Part shown: in pieces, positions 42,973 through 51,710 of the stretch
How the letters are laid out: each line of letters begins with the position of its first letter
Numbering within the stretch: position 1 is the stretch's first letter
DNA from: Sphingopyxis sp. LC81
GTDB lineage: Bacteria > Pseudomonadota > Alphaproteobacteria > Sphingomonadales > Sphingomonadaceae
Reading direction: 5' to 3'
Assembly: GCF_000756375.1 (NCBI RefSeq)
Contig: NZ_JNFD01000026.1
Span: 51,926 to 115,925 of the forward strand
DNA length: 64,000 nucleotides
Notes under the pieces: generated by a model
What the model was told of the DNA's origin: nothing
Database searches by the model: none
The model's input: only the letters and a program-made list of their open reading frames with translations
Made by a program: the position numbers and the translations under genes

Positions 42973-45780
42973 TTAGAACTTGCCGCGCAGCGTCACGCCA
43001 TAGGTTCTGGGTTCGGCGAGGAACTGCGAGAAGATCTGGCGGCCGCCCGGATATTGCGGGTCGGCAAAGGCGGCGGTCGCCGAGGTCGCACCTTCCTGGA
43101 AGGGCGAGTTGAACGCGACCTGGGCATATTGCTTGTTGAAGATATTCTGGCCCCAGAATTCGATTCCCCATTTCTCGTCGGGACCGCGAATGCCGATGCG
43201 CGCGTTGAACAGTGCATAGCCATTCTGTTCCTTCTGCGGGAACAGGTCCGACCCGGTGTTATAATCGCCGGTCATGCGGCCATCGATATAGACGAGGCCG
43301 GTCAGCCCGCTGCTGCCGATGTCGGGCGTCCAGGCGATGCTGCCGGTCGCGACCAGTTCGGGCGCGTTCGACAGATTGTTGCCTGGCAGCAGGCGCAGCG
43401 CCTGATCGAGCGGGGCGCCCGAATTATTGCCGACCAGCTGACCGCGATATTTGGTCTTCGCATAGGTCAGGCCGGCGGTCATGCGGAAGCTGCGCGCCGG
43501 AACGAGCGAGGCTTCGAGTTCGAAGCCTTCCGACCGGACCCCATGGCTGACGTCGTCCGAGGGGCACGCGCCCGTCGTTGCCGCCGCGGCGTTGAAGTTC
43601 GGCGCACCGGTGAACTTGCTCTGGTCGCGGTCGCCGCCGGCGAGATCGCTGTCGCAGCCGTTGACGTTCTGGACAAGGAAGACGGTGCCGTTGAACGTGT
43701 TGAGCTGGAAGCTCGAGAAGTCCGACCGGAAGAAGGTCAGGCCGAGGCCGAACGGACCGGTCGCATATTTGGCGCCGAGTTCATAGCTGTCGACCTTTTC
43801 GGGATCGAACTGCAGGTTGCCGACCAGCCCCTGCGCGCCGCCGGGGGTCGCCGCGAACGGCAGGATCGGCGATTTCAACGCCGAGCGGTCGAGGTTGAAG
43901 CCACCCGCCTTATAGCCGCGCGAATAGCTCGCATAGACCATCAGGTCGTCGACCGGCTTGTACGACAGGATCGCGGTGCCGGTCCATTCATCCTCGCTGC
44001 GCTTGTCGTTGATCGACACATTGTTGAGCTCGGCGGTCGAATTGCCCTGGCAGCCGAGGCCGATCAGGCCGCCCGCGACGGCGCGGATGGTCGCGTTCGG
44101 GCTCGACAGATCGTCGAGCAACCGGCCCTGGATCACCTGACAGGCGGTGTTGTCGTTGGTGAAGGTCGCCGAGAACTTCTTCTTGTCGTTGGTGTAACGG
44201 ACGCCGAAGGTGAAATCGAGCTTGTCGGTGATGTGGAAGATATTGTGCGTGAACAGCGCCCAATTCTTGCCATTCTGGCGATAGACGTCGTTGATGCTGC
44301 CCTTGTCGCTGATCCCGTCGAGCGCCGCGAGGCTCGCGACGATATCGGGGCCGGCGGCGGGACCGAAGGCGCCCAGCAGCGTTGCCTGGCCGACGCCCGG
44401 GATGATGCACGACGGGCTGGCCGGCGAATAGAGGCCCGAGAGCGCGGTGCCCGTGATCAGGCGGCACGCCGCGAACCGGCCATATTGTGTGCCGAAGCGC
44501 AGATTGTCGCGCACCCGCAGCTTTTCATCGGCGTAGAAGCCGCCGACGAGCCAGTCGAGCTTGCCGTCGAAAGCTTCGCCCTGCAGGCGCAGTTCCTGCG
44601 TGAAGGTGTGGAACTGGCGATAGGCGTCCTTGTCGGGCGCGCGATAGAGGATGTCGACCGTGCCATAATCGACGTCGCCGGCCTGGCTCGACCGATATTC
44701 GCGGTACGCGGTGATCGAGGTCAGCGTCGCGCCGCCGAAATCATAATCGATCTGGCCCGAGAAGCCGTAATCTTTCGTCTTGCCGGCAAAGCTGCGCCCC
44801 GGGGTGACCGAAATGTCGCGGCTGTAACCCTGGTTGAACGCACCGACCGACTGGCCGAGGTCGCGCAGCACGTTGATGATATTGTTCGACGTCGGGGTTG
44901 CGCCCGCGCCGACGGCGGTCGGGGTGTTGAGATTGCCGATATATTGGTTGACGCTCGGCCCGACATAGGTCGCCGCGCAGCATTCCTCGTCGCGCGAGGT
45001 GTAGTCGGCGATCAGGCGGACCGACAGCGCATCGGTCGGTTCGAACAGCAATTGGCCGCGCAGGAAATAGCGGTCGCGGTTGTTGACGTCGCGATTGTTC
45101 GCGGTGTCCTTGTAGAAACCGTCGCGCTTGACCCACACGCCGTCGAGGCGCGCCGCGAGCGTTTCGCCGAGCGGGCCGGTGACGCTGCCGCCGAGACGCC
45201 AATAATCATAATTGCCATAGGTGACCTCACCCGTGGCGCCGAAGTTGAAATCGGGCTTTTTCGAATAGATGCTGATCAGGCCCGCCGACGAGTTGCGGCC
45301 GCCGAGCGTGCCCTGCGGGCCGCGCTGCACTTCGATCCGGTCGATTTCGCCGAGCTCGTTGAGGCCGATGCCCGACCGCGAGCGATAGACGCCGTCGATG
45401 AACACGGGGACCGAGCTTTCGAGGCCGGGGTTGTCGCCGACGGTGCCGATGCCGCGGATACGCGCCGAGCCATTGGCTTCCGAGCCGGTCGACGAGACGA
45501 GCAGCGACGGGGCGAGCTGGTTCAGCTGGCGAATGTCGTTCGCGCCGCTGTTCTGCAGCGTTTCGGCGCTGACCGCCGAGATCGCGACCGGCACCTCGGA
45601 GAGCAGCTGCGAGCGGCCCTGCGCGGTGACGATGATCGGGGTGTTGTCGCTGTCGTCGGTCGCGGTGTCGGCCGGCGCGTCTTGCGCCAAGGCGGGAACC
45701 GAGAACGCCGCCATGGCAAGCGATACGCCGAGCGCGCTGGTGCGCATAAATCGGGCAGCACGAAGGGAAGATGATTTCAT
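42973..45780 (-). CDS. TonB-dependent receptor (tandem copy 2)
   Basis: A 935-residue outer-membrane receptor paralogous to its downstream neighbour. Signal peptide ends near VPALAQ (about residue 32); TonB-box region TPIIVTAQGRSQ; plug with IEVQRGPQGTLGGRNSSAGLISIYSKKP; barrel ends EPRTYGVTLRGKF. It has the vicinal cysteines SRDEECCAATY in the place where copy 1 has ENCC. Start ATG 45780 is supported by GAGAGGAG 9 nt upstream and direct onset of the signal peptide; an upstream in-frame start at 45801 is less likely. Substrate unknown. Confidence 0.94.
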   Translation of the reverse strand: MKSSSLRAARFMRTSALGVSLAMAAFSVPALAQDAPADTATDDSDNTPIIVTAQGRSQLLSEVPVAISAVSAETLQNSGANDIRQLNQLAPSLLVSSTGSEANGSARIRGIGTVGDNPGLESSVPVFIDGVYRSRSGIGLNELGEIDRIEVQRGPQGTLGGRNSSAGLISIYSKKPDFNFGATGEVTYGNYDYWRLGGSVTGPLGETLAARLDGVWVKRDGFYKDTANNRDVNNRDRYFLRGQLLFEPTDALSVRLIADYTSRDEECCAATYVGPSVNQYIGNLNTPTAVGAGATPTSNNIINVLRDLGQSVGAFNQGYSRDISVTPGRSFAGKTKDYGFSGQIDYDFGGATLTSITAYREYRSSQAGDVDYGTVDILYRAPDKDAYRQFHTFTQELRLQGEAFDGKLDWLVGGFYADEKLRVRDNLRFGTQYGRFAACRLITGTALSGLYSPASPSCIIPGVGQATLLGAFGPAAGPDIVASLAALDGISDKGSINDVYRQNGKNWALFTHNIFHITDKLDFTFGVRYTNDKKKFSATFTNDNTACQVIQGRLLDDLSSPNATIRAVAGGLIGLGCQGNSTAELNNVSINDKRSEDEWTGTAILSYKPVDDLMVYASYSRGYKAGGFNLDRSALKSPILPFAATPGGAQGLVGNLQFDPEKVDSYELGAKYATGPFGLGLTFFRSDFSSFQLNTFNGTVFLVQNVNGCDSDLAGGDRDQSKFTGAPNFNAAAATTGACPSDDVSHGVRSEGFELEASLVPARSFRMTAGLTYAKTKYRGQLVGNNSGAPLDQALRLLPGNNLSNAPELVATGSIAWTPDIGSSGLTGLVYIDGRMTGDYNTGSDLFPQKEQNGYALFNARIGIRGPDEKWGIEFWGQNIFNKQYAQVAFNSPFQEGATSATAAFADPQYPGGRQIFSQFLAEPRTYGVTLRGKF

Positions 45781-45807
45781 ATCGGGCACTCCTCTCAACA
45801 TTTATTT

Positions 45808-45836
45808 ATTTTTGTTGCGGTCGGAGCATAACTCAA
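45808..45836 (-). promoter_or_regulatory. Putative promoter of TonB receptor 2
   Basis: On the minus strand TTGAGT (45831-45836) and AAAAAT (45808-45813) are separated by exactly 17 nt, followed by an AT-rich stretch and then the Shine-Dalgarno GAGAGGAG. Reasonable match to a housekeeping promoter; it implies a leader of roughly 20 nt. Confidence 0.4.
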
Positions 45837-45902
45837 TTGCGCGGCCGATCCAGCGGGGGGCACGTATTTGCGTCGTTTTTGGCGGGGTGATGCTTTTTGG
45901 CC

Positions 45903-45922
45903 ACAGGCGGAAAAGCGCCTGT
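45903..45922. terminator. Hairpin after the PdeM gene
   Basis: ACAGGCG-GAAAAG-CGCCTGT is a 7-bp stem 18 nt beyond the stop of the minus-strand pdeM gene. Only GGCCAAAAAGC follows on that strand, so if it terminates it is not a classical U-tract terminator. Confidence 0.4.
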
Positions 45923-45939
45923 TCGGCGGGGCTTAGGGG

Positions 45940-46656
45940 CTAGCGAACGGCAAGCGCGCGGCTTGCCGTAGCGTCATCGGCCGCCCGGCCGGGGCAAGGA
46001 AAGCAGAGCCGGCGGCCGCGCGCGACCAGCATCGCCTCATACGCACCGGAAAAATTCGCGGCGATGACCGCGTCTTCGACCGCGAGCCCGCCCGTGAGCG
46101 CGCCGAAAGCGGGAAGGATCAGGCGCTGTCCATCGCCCGCGAAGCAGGGGCGCGACACATGCCGGCCGCGGATGTTGAGCCGCAATTTGGGATGGAAATG
46201 CCCCGAAACCTCGGGGCGCGTTTCATGGGGCAGGCTTTGGTGGCGAAAAACGATCCCGTCGATCACCAGCTCGTCGGCGACCTCGCCGCCCCACGCGCCG
46301 CCGGAGAGCCCGTCGTGATTGCCCGCGATCCACAGCAGTTTCGCCGACGCCGCCTGCCCGAACAGGCGTTCGGCGACCGCGGGGACGATGCGCTCGGCCG
46401 CGCCCCGATCATGAAAACTGTCGCCGAGGCACCAGATCGCGCGCGCGCCGGTTTCGGCCGCGAGCGCCGCGAGCCGGTCGAGCGTGTCGTGGCTGTCATA
46501 GGGCGGCAATGGCTGGCCGAGCGCGGCGTACCAGCTCGCTTTCTCCAGATGCAGGTCGGCGACGATCAGCGCGCCGTGGCGCGGCCAGAACAGCGCCCGG
46601 TCGGCCAGCATCTGAAACTGCTGGCCTGCAAAATCGAAGGTCGCGGCGGCGGACAT
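45940..46656 (-). CDS. pdeM: Ligase-associated DNA-damage-response endonuclease PdeM
   Basis: A 238-residue metallophosphoesterase. Metal-binding motifs appear in order: VADLHLEK, LGDSFHDRG, GNHDG and SGHFHPK. PdeM is part of the ligase-associated (LigB/exonuclease/helicase) DNA-damage module and is predicted to process DNA ends. It lies in the same neighbourhood and strand as the DEXH helicase of that module, separated by a protease gene. I chose ATG 46656; an in-frame start at 46719 would overlap the protease gene by 23 nt and adds a non-conserved stretch. Confidence 0.88.
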   Translation of the reverse strand: MSAAATFDFAGQQFQMLADRALFWPRHGALIVADLHLEKASWYAALGQPLPPYDSHDTLDRLAALAAETGARAIWCLGDSFHDRGAAERIVPAVAERLFGQAASAKLLWIAGNHDGLSGGAWGGEVADELVIDGIVFRHQSLPHETRPEVSGHFHPKLRLNIRGRHVSRPCFAGDGQRLILPAFGALTGGLAVEDAVIAANFSGAYEAMLVARGRRLCFPCPGRAADDATASRALAVR

Positions 46657-46696
46657 GCGCCCGCTATGACCGCGCTGCTGCCCGGCCGCAAGCGGA

Positions 46697-47722
46697 CTAA
46701 CCGCCCGCCGCGATCCCATTTGCGGCGAAGCGTTGGCCGGACTCGCGATGCGCGCCGTCGGGCAGGTCGAACACGACGCGCTTGTTCGGGAAGTCGATTT
46801 CGACCCGGTCGAACAGCGACAGGCTGTCCATCCCCAGCAGCAGGGCGGGCCGTTCGTGCAGGCCCAGCACGCGGAACGCCTGGCCGTCGGCGAAACTCAC
46901 CGGCAGGTCGTTGACGTCCATGCCGTTGATCACGATGCGCTTGATCGCGGTGCGCGTTGCGGGCACCGCCTCGCCCGTGATCGCGTCGAGGATCGTCGGC
47001 TCAAAGGGAAAACGGTTGGCGCGCTTGCTCGCGACCAGCCTTTGCAACGCCATATTGCCGACGCTCGTCTGCGCTCCGGTGTCGACGATCACGTCGATGC
47101 GCTTGCCGTTCAACCGCGCGTCGGACAGGATCAGGCGCCCGGCCGAATTGCGCGCGGTGACGACGATCGCATCATCATCCTTGATGAGCGACGGCGCGCG
47201 GCGCCGCGTTTCCAATATCTGCATGCTTTCCTTGCGGAAATCGATCAGCACGCGCCGTTCTTCGAGCATGTCGACCCCGATCAGCCCCGCGGCGCCGATA
47301 TGCCGCCCGAAAAAGGCGGGCGCTTCGACCGAGGCGAGGTGCAGGTTCGACATCTGCAGCGCGGCGACGCGGTAGCTGGGCACCGTCGCCGCGCCGCCGA
47401 TCGTGGCGAGCCGTAACTTCGCCCCCTCAGCCAGTCCCAGCCTTTGGGCGAGTTCGCGGGCGATCACCGTTCGCTCGGCGCCGGTGTCGACGAGGAAGGA
47501 GAAGGGGCCCTTGCCCCCGACCATGACCTTTACCGACATGCGCCGCGATGCATCAAGGTCGAACGGCTGGATAAAGGGCACCACCGTCACCGGCGGTGCG
47601 ACGGCTTCGCCGGCCGGGGCCGGAACGGGGGGCGGATCGGCGGGAGCCGGGGTCGCGCCGATCAGCGCGGGGGCGGCGAGCAGCAGCGCGAACAGGACGG
47701 ACCGCTGGATAGCTTGGGTCAT
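46697..47722 (-). CDS. Exported two-domain retropepsin-like aspartic protease
   Basis: A 341-residue protein with a signal peptide (RSVLFALLLAAPALIGA) and two retropepsin-like halves, each carrying a DTGA motif: FLVDTGAERT (Asp79) and VIVDTGAQTS (Asp214). In retroviral protease the two halves come from a dimer; here both sit in one chain, as in the bacterial aspartyl-protease family (PF13650/PF13975 type). A periplasmic role is inferred, substrate unknown. Start ATG 47722 has AGAGG at 9-13 nt upstream; ATG 47731 is possible but its Shine-Dalgarno would touch the codon. It separates pdeM from the helicase gene. Confidence 0.85.
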   Translation of the reverse strand: MTQAIQRSVLFALLLAAPALIGATPAPADPPPVPAPAGEAVAPPVTVVPFIQPFDLDASRRMSVKVMVGGKGPFSFLVDTGAERTVIARELAQRLGLAEGAKLRLATIGGAATVPSYRVAALQMSNLHLASVEAPAFFGRHIGAAGLIGVDMLEERRVLIDFRKESMQILETRRRAPSLIKDDDAIVVTARNSAGRLILSDARLNGKRIDVIVDTGAQTSVGNMALQRLVASKRANRFPFEPTILDAITGEAVPATRTAIKRIVINGMDVNDLPVSFADGQAFRVLGLHERPALLLGMDSLSLFDRVEIDFPNKRVVFDLPDGAHRESGQRFAANGIAAGG

Positions 47723-47791
47723 CGCTGGCATCCTCTATATATTTTGTCGCAATCTACGCCTCATCGGGCCGTGCAGCAAGCGAAACGCCGG

Positions 47792-50203
47792 TCACTGGTC
47801 GAGGCGCATCGCCCGTTCGGCGAGTGTGTCGGCCAGCTCGCCCAGCAACGCATCGTCGATATCGGCAGCCGCGACATTTTCGCGCCCGATCAGCACCAGC
47901 ACCGGGATCGCGAGCGGGCTGATCCTCTCGAGCGTCCGGTGCAGCATCGTCCCCGCCGCGCGGTCGAGCAGGTCGCCGAGCCGCGCGACGTCGGTCAGCC
48001 GTTCGCGCGCATCGGCCCAGGCGGCTTCGAGCAGCAGATGGTCGGGTTCATATTTGCGCAGCACGTCGAAGATCAGGTCGGTCGAAAAGGTCACCTGCTT
48101 GCCCGTCTTGCGCTTGCCCGGATGCTGGCGCTCGATCAGCCCGCCGATCACCGCGACCTCGCGAAAGGCGCGCTTGAGCAAATGCGAACTTTCGACCCAC
48201 TCGACGAACTCTTCGGACAATATCTCGGAATCGAACAGATTTTGCGGATGCAAGACGGGCCGCAGCGACCAGATCGCGATCGCATAGTCCGACGCGACGA
48301 AGCCCAGCGGCTGCAACCCCGCACGCTCCATCCGCTTGGTGATCAGCATGCCCAGCGACTGGTGCGCGTTCCACCCCTCGAACGGATAGCAGACGAGATA
48401 ATGATTGCCCTCGTGCGGGAAGGTCTCGACGAGCAGCTCGCCCGGGCGCGGCAGCGCCGAACGCAGCGCCTGCATCTCCAGCCAGAAGCGCACATCCTCC
48501 GGAAAACGCCGCCAGCTCGCCGGATCGGCAAGGAAACCGCGCACCCGGTCGGCGAGCCGCGTCGTCAGCGCCATGCGCGCGCCCATATAGCTCGGGATGC
48601 GCGCCGGCCGCGTTGTCGCGCGGACATAAAGGTCGGTGTCGCGGATGCTTTCGACCTCGAGGCTGAGCCCGGCAAAGGCGAAGGTGTCGCCCGGCGTCAG
48701 CGTGCTCGCGAAATATTCCTCGACGCTCCCCAATCGCCGCCCGTTTTTGAACCGCACGTCGAGCGTCGGCGCATCGACGATGATCCCCGCGTTCAGCCGG
48801 TGCCGCGCGGCGAGCTGCGGATGCGCGATCCGCCAGCCGCCTTGCCCGTCGGGCGCGAGCCGGCGGAAGCGGTCATAGCTTTTGAGCGCATATCCGCCGT
48901 CGCGCACGAAGCCGAGCAGCCGCGCGAAGGTCGGCGCATCGATCCATTGATACGCCGCCGCCGAGCGGATTTCGGCGAGCAAGCCATCTTCCTTGAACGA
49001 CGCCGCGCACGCGAGCGCCATCACATGCTGCGCGAGCACGTCGAGCGCGCCGGGGCGAAAGCGGTCGGCGTCGCGCTCGCCCGCCTCGACGGCGTCCAAA
49101 GCCGCGCGCGCCTCGAGATATTCGAAGCGGTTGCCCGGTACGATCAGCGCCTTGCTCGGCTCGTCGAGCCGGTGGTTCGCGCGCCCGATGCGCTGGAGCA
49201 GCCGCGACGAGCCTTTGGGCGCGCCCATCTGGATCACGCAATCGACGTCGCCCCAATCGAGCCCGAGGTCGAGGCTCGACGTCGCGACGAGCGCGCGCAG
49301 CCGTCCTTCGGCCATCGCCGCCTCGGCGCGCAGCCGCGCCTCGCGGTCGAGGCTGCCGTGGTGGATCGCGATCGGCAAGCTGAGGTCGTTGACCTTCCAC
49401 AGCTCCTGAAAGGTCAGCTCGGCGAGCCCGCGCGTGTTGCAGAAGATGATCGTCGTGCGGTTCTTCGCGACCTCGTCCATCACCTGATGCACCGCCCAGC
49501 GCCCCGAATGGCCTGCCCATGGCACCGCGCCTTCGGGCAGCAATATGCCGATCTCGGGATCGGCGCCGGCTTCGCCCTCGACGAGCGTCACCGCTTCCGC
49601 ATCGCCGCTCGGTGCCAGCCAGCTGCGATAGGCGGTGGTGTCGGCGATCGTCGCCGACAGGCCGACCCGGCGCAGCCCCGGCGCGATCGTCTGGAGCCGC
49701 GACAACGCGAGGCTCAGCAAATCGCCGCGTTTGCCGGGAGCGAAGGCGTGGATTTCGTCGATCACCACCGTCTTCAAATCGGCGAACATCGTGAAACTGT
49801 CGGGATAGGACAGTAGCAGCGACAGCGATTCGGGGGTCGTGAGCAGGATGTTCGGCGGGCGGCTGCGCTGGCGCGCCTTTTTGTCCGAGCTGGTGTCGCC
49901 GCTGCGGCTCTCGACGCTGATGTCGAGTTCCATCTCGGCGATGGGGCCAAGGAGGTTGCGTTCGACGTCGGCCGCGAGCGCTTTCAGCGGCGAGACATAG
50001 AGCGTGTGCAACCGGTCGGTCGGATGCCGCGCCAGATCGACGAGCGTCGGCAGGAAGCCCGACAAGGTCTTGCCCGCGCCCGTCGCCGCGACGAGCAACG
50101 CGCTCTCGCCGCGTTCGCCCGCGGCGAGCATATCGGCCTGATGCCGCCTGAGCCGCCACCCGCGCGCGGCGAACCAGTCGGTGAAAGGGGCGGGGAGCGG
50201 CAT
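47792..50203 (-). CDS. Ligase-associated DNA-damage-response DEXH-box helicase (Lhr-like)
   Basis: A 803-residue SF2 helicase of the Lhr group. Motif I is ATGAGKT (40-46), motif II DEIH (149-152), motif Ib TTPESLSLLLSYP, motif IV-VI in the second RecA domain (IIFCNTRGLAELTFQELW; VATSSLDLGLDWGDVD; QRIGRANHRLDEPS). A winged-helix and Lhr-specific C-terminus follow. Members of the ligase-associated group normally lie next to ATP-dependent ligase, exonuclease and PdeM; here only PdeM is close. Length fits the group (about 800), well below full Lhr (over 1500). Confidence 0.9.
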   Translation of the reverse strand: MPLPAPFTDWFAARGWRLRRHQADMLAAGERGESALLVAATGAGKTLSGFLPTLVDLARHPTDRLHTLYVSPLKALAADVERNLLGPIAEMELDISVESRSGDTSSDKKARQRSRPPNILLTTPESLSLLLSYPDSFTMFADLKTVVIDEIHAFAPGKRGDLLSLALSRLQTIAPGLRRVGLSATIADTTAYRSWLAPSGDAEAVTLVEGEAGADPEIGILLPEGAVPWAGHSGRWAVHQVMDEVAKNRTTIIFCNTRGLAELTFQELWKVNDLSLPIAIHHGSLDREARLRAEAAMAEGRLRALVATSSLDLGLDWGDVDCVIQMGAPKGSSRLLQRIGRANHRLDEPSKALIVPGNRFEYLEARAALDAVEAGERDADRFRPGALDVLAQHVMALACAASFKEDGLLAEIRSAAAYQWIDAPTFARLLGFVRDGGYALKSYDRFRRLAPDGQGGWRIAHPQLAARHRLNAGIIVDAPTLDVRFKNGRRLGSVEEYFASTLTPGDTFAFAGLSLEVESIRDTDLYVRATTRPARIPSYMGARMALTTRLADRVRGFLADPASWRRFPEDVRFWLEMQALRSALPRPGELLVETFPHEGNHYLVCYPFEGWNAHQSLGMLITKRMERAGLQPLGFVASDYAIAIWSLRPVLHPQNLFDSEILSEEFVEWVESSHLLKRAFREVAVIGGLIERQHPGKRKTGKQVTFSTDLIFDVLRKYEPDHLLLEAAWADARERLTDVARLGDLLDRAAGTMLHRTLERISPLAIPVLVLIGRENVAAADIDDALLGELADTLAERAMRLDQ

Positions 50204-50245
50204 GTGTCGAACGTGGGGCGGCGAACCGTGCGGGGCAAGCTACTT

Positions 50246-50346
50246 CTCCCCTCCCGCTTGCGGGAGGGGTCGGGGGAGGGCCTGTTTCGGCCCCCGACCG
50301 TTATTTGACATGCCCTCCCCTAACCCCTCCCGCAAGCGGGAGGGGG
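50246..50346. repeat. CCCTCCCGC/GCGGGAGGG nested hairpin element
   Basis: In the 144-nt gap between the SRPBCC gene and the helicase gene. The outer parts CTCCCGCTTGCGGGAGGGG and CCCCTCCCGCAAGCGGGAGG each fold on themselves and, being reverse complements of each other, also pair across the element; a central TCGGGGG...CCCCCGA adds a third stem. This is the same architecture (self-palindromic arms inverted around a centre) as 2895-3050. Confidence 0.75.
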
Positions 50347-50347
50347 A

Positions 50348-50815
50348 CTAAAGATTCTCGCTCATCCCCTTGAGCAACCCCCGCCAAAACTCGCCCAACC
50401 TTCGCTGGAACAGCATCAGCTCGAACCCGTGCCGCGCGACATGTTTCTGCGGGATCGCATCCCATCCGCGATGCTCGACCGTCACGCGCGTCTCATCGCC
50501 GACCGCCTCGAAGCGCACATCGACCTCGGTCGCCTGATCGGCCTTGAAACTCGGCAGCCGCCAGCCGAACGCCAGCCGCTCGCCCGGCAGCCAGTGATGT
50601 ACCGCGCCGATCTCCCACTCCTTGCCGTCGTCGAAGCGCGTCACCAGCCGCCCGCCCGGCCCCGCAGGGTCAAAGCGCAGCACGCCATCGCCTCTGCGCG
50701 ACAGCTGGAACAAGGGATGGCTCTTCCACCACCTGCCGATATCGCGCGTGAAGGCGGTAAAGGCGACCTCGGGCGCCACGCCGATACGCAAGGCGACGAT
50801 CACCGCCGCGGTCAT
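50348..50815 (-). CDS. SRPBCC/AHSA1-family protein
   Basis: A 155-residue START-like (AHSA1) domain protein. The pattern EVAFTAFTRDIGRWWKSHPLF at the N-terminus, the strand RLVTRFDDGKEWEIG, and VTVEHRGWDAIP near the C-terminus match the family, which binds hydrophobic ligands and often accompanies ArsR-type regulators. Start ATG 50815 overlaps the stop of the ArsR gene by ATGA. It is the last gene of a three-gene coupled unit. Confidence 0.88.
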   Translation of the reverse strand: MTAAVIVALRIGVAPEVAFTAFTRDIGRWWKSHPLFQLSRRGDGVLRFDPAGPGGRLVTRFDDGKEWEIGAVHHWLPGERLAFGWRLPSFKADQATEVDVRFEAVGDETRVTVEHRGWDAIPQKHVARHGFELMLFQRRLGEFWRGLLKGMSENL

Positions 50816-51138
50816 GCGCCGCCCTCGACATGGCGTTTGAAAGACGCGAGCTGGTGCGACCATAGCGCCTCGGTCGCGGCCAGCCATTGCTTGAGCTCGG
50901 CGGTTGCGCCGTCCTTCAGCGAATAGATACGCACGCGCGCGTCGAAGTCGGGGTGCCCATCCTCGACGAGCCCGCCTTCCTTGAGCGCGCGCAAATGGCG
51001 GCTCATCGCGGGCGGTGCGAGGCCGAGTTCGCCCGCGAGTTCGCCCGCGCTGCGCGGCCGCTCGCCCAGCAGTTCGATCGCGCGCCGCCGTTTCGGATCG
51101 GCGAGCGCGCCCAGCATCCGGTCGAGCGCGGCGCTCAA
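50812..51138 (-). CDS. ArsR-family winged-helix regulator
   Basis: A 108-residue DNA-binding repressor. RMLGALADPKRRRAIELLGERPRSAGELAGELGLAPPAMSRHLRALKEGGLVED is the winged helix, too long to quote fully elsewhere in one run, with recognition helix APPAMSRHLRALK. It has no obvious metal-binding Cys. I chose TTG 51138 because TTGA overlaps the VOC stop (TGA 51135-51137) and residues SAALDR before the helix fit the family; ATG 51117 is a shorter alternative. It probably autoregulates this VOC-ArsR-SRPBCC unit. Confidence 0.85.
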   Translation of the reverse strand: MSAALDRMLGALADPKRRRAIELLGERPRSAGELAGELGLAPPAMSRHLRALKEGGLVEDGHPDFDARVRIYSLKDGATAELKQWLAATEALWSHQLASFKRHVEGGA

Positions 51139-51608
51139 TCGTCGAGCCGCGTCTTGGTCGTGAACCCGCCCTCGGCGTCCCATTGCTCGGCGGTTTTCGC
51201 TTCGACCGTCACGCCAAAGGTCCAGATATGCCCCTCGGGATCCTTTGCGCGGTAGCTGCGGTCGCCGTAAAATTGCGTCTCGGGCTCGGCGATGATCGCG
51301 GCCCCCGCGGCGCGTGCCTTTTCGCAATGCGCGTCGATATCGTCGCCGACGTTCAGCTGGACATGCACCGACTGCGTATTCTTGCCGCCGATCGACTTCG
51401 GGCTCTTGTGATCGTCCGACCATTCATTGCCGACCATCACCACCGAATTGCCGAAGCCCATTTCGGAATGCGCGAGGTTGCCCGCTTCGTCGAGCAGCAC
51501 GAACAGCGGCTCGAACCCGAACGCCTCTTCCAGCCAGCGGAACGCCGCCTTTGGGTCCTGATAACTGACGGCGCTCGAAAGCCCCTTGCCGCGCGGATGA
51601 TCGACCAT
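51135..51608 (-). CDS. VOC-family glyoxalase/bleomycin-resistance-like protein
   Basis: A 157-residue vicinal-oxygen-chelate protein of the PhnB/glyoxalase-like type: SAVSYQDPKAAFRWLEEAFGFEPLF at the N-terminus, then HSEMGFGNSVVMVG, SVHVQLNVGDDIDAHCEKARAAGA, and RSYRAKDPEGHIWTFG with the C-terminal metal Glu-like position. Substrate unknown. First gene of a unit in which each neighbour overlaps by 4 nt, giving strong coupling with the ArsR and SRPBCC genes. Confidence 0.88.
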   Translation of the reverse strand: MVDHPRGKGLSSAVSYQDPKAAFRWLEEAFGFEPLFVLLDEAGNLAHSEMGFGNSVVMVGNEWSDDHKSPKSIGGKNTQSVHVQLNVGDDIDAHCEKARAAGAAIIAEPETQFYGDRSYRAKDPEGHIWTFGVTVEAKTAEQWDAEGGFTTKTRLDD

Positions 51609-51710
51609 GTCTCATTCTCCCGATTCGCTGCATTTGATTTCCAGTATATAGAATATTTTCACAAAAATGAAAATACATGCTTTGCGCGGCGATTATGCTA
51701 GGCGAGCGCG

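Noticed and set aside
43054..45774. Plus-strand open frame (906 codons) antisense to TonB receptor 2
   Set aside because: Antisense shadow; repetitive Arg/Ala/Asp composition and no domain.
47444..49816. Plus-strand open frame (790 codons) opposite the helicase and protease genes
   Set aside because: The minus-strand genes carry DEIH and DTGA motifs, while this frame has no motif.
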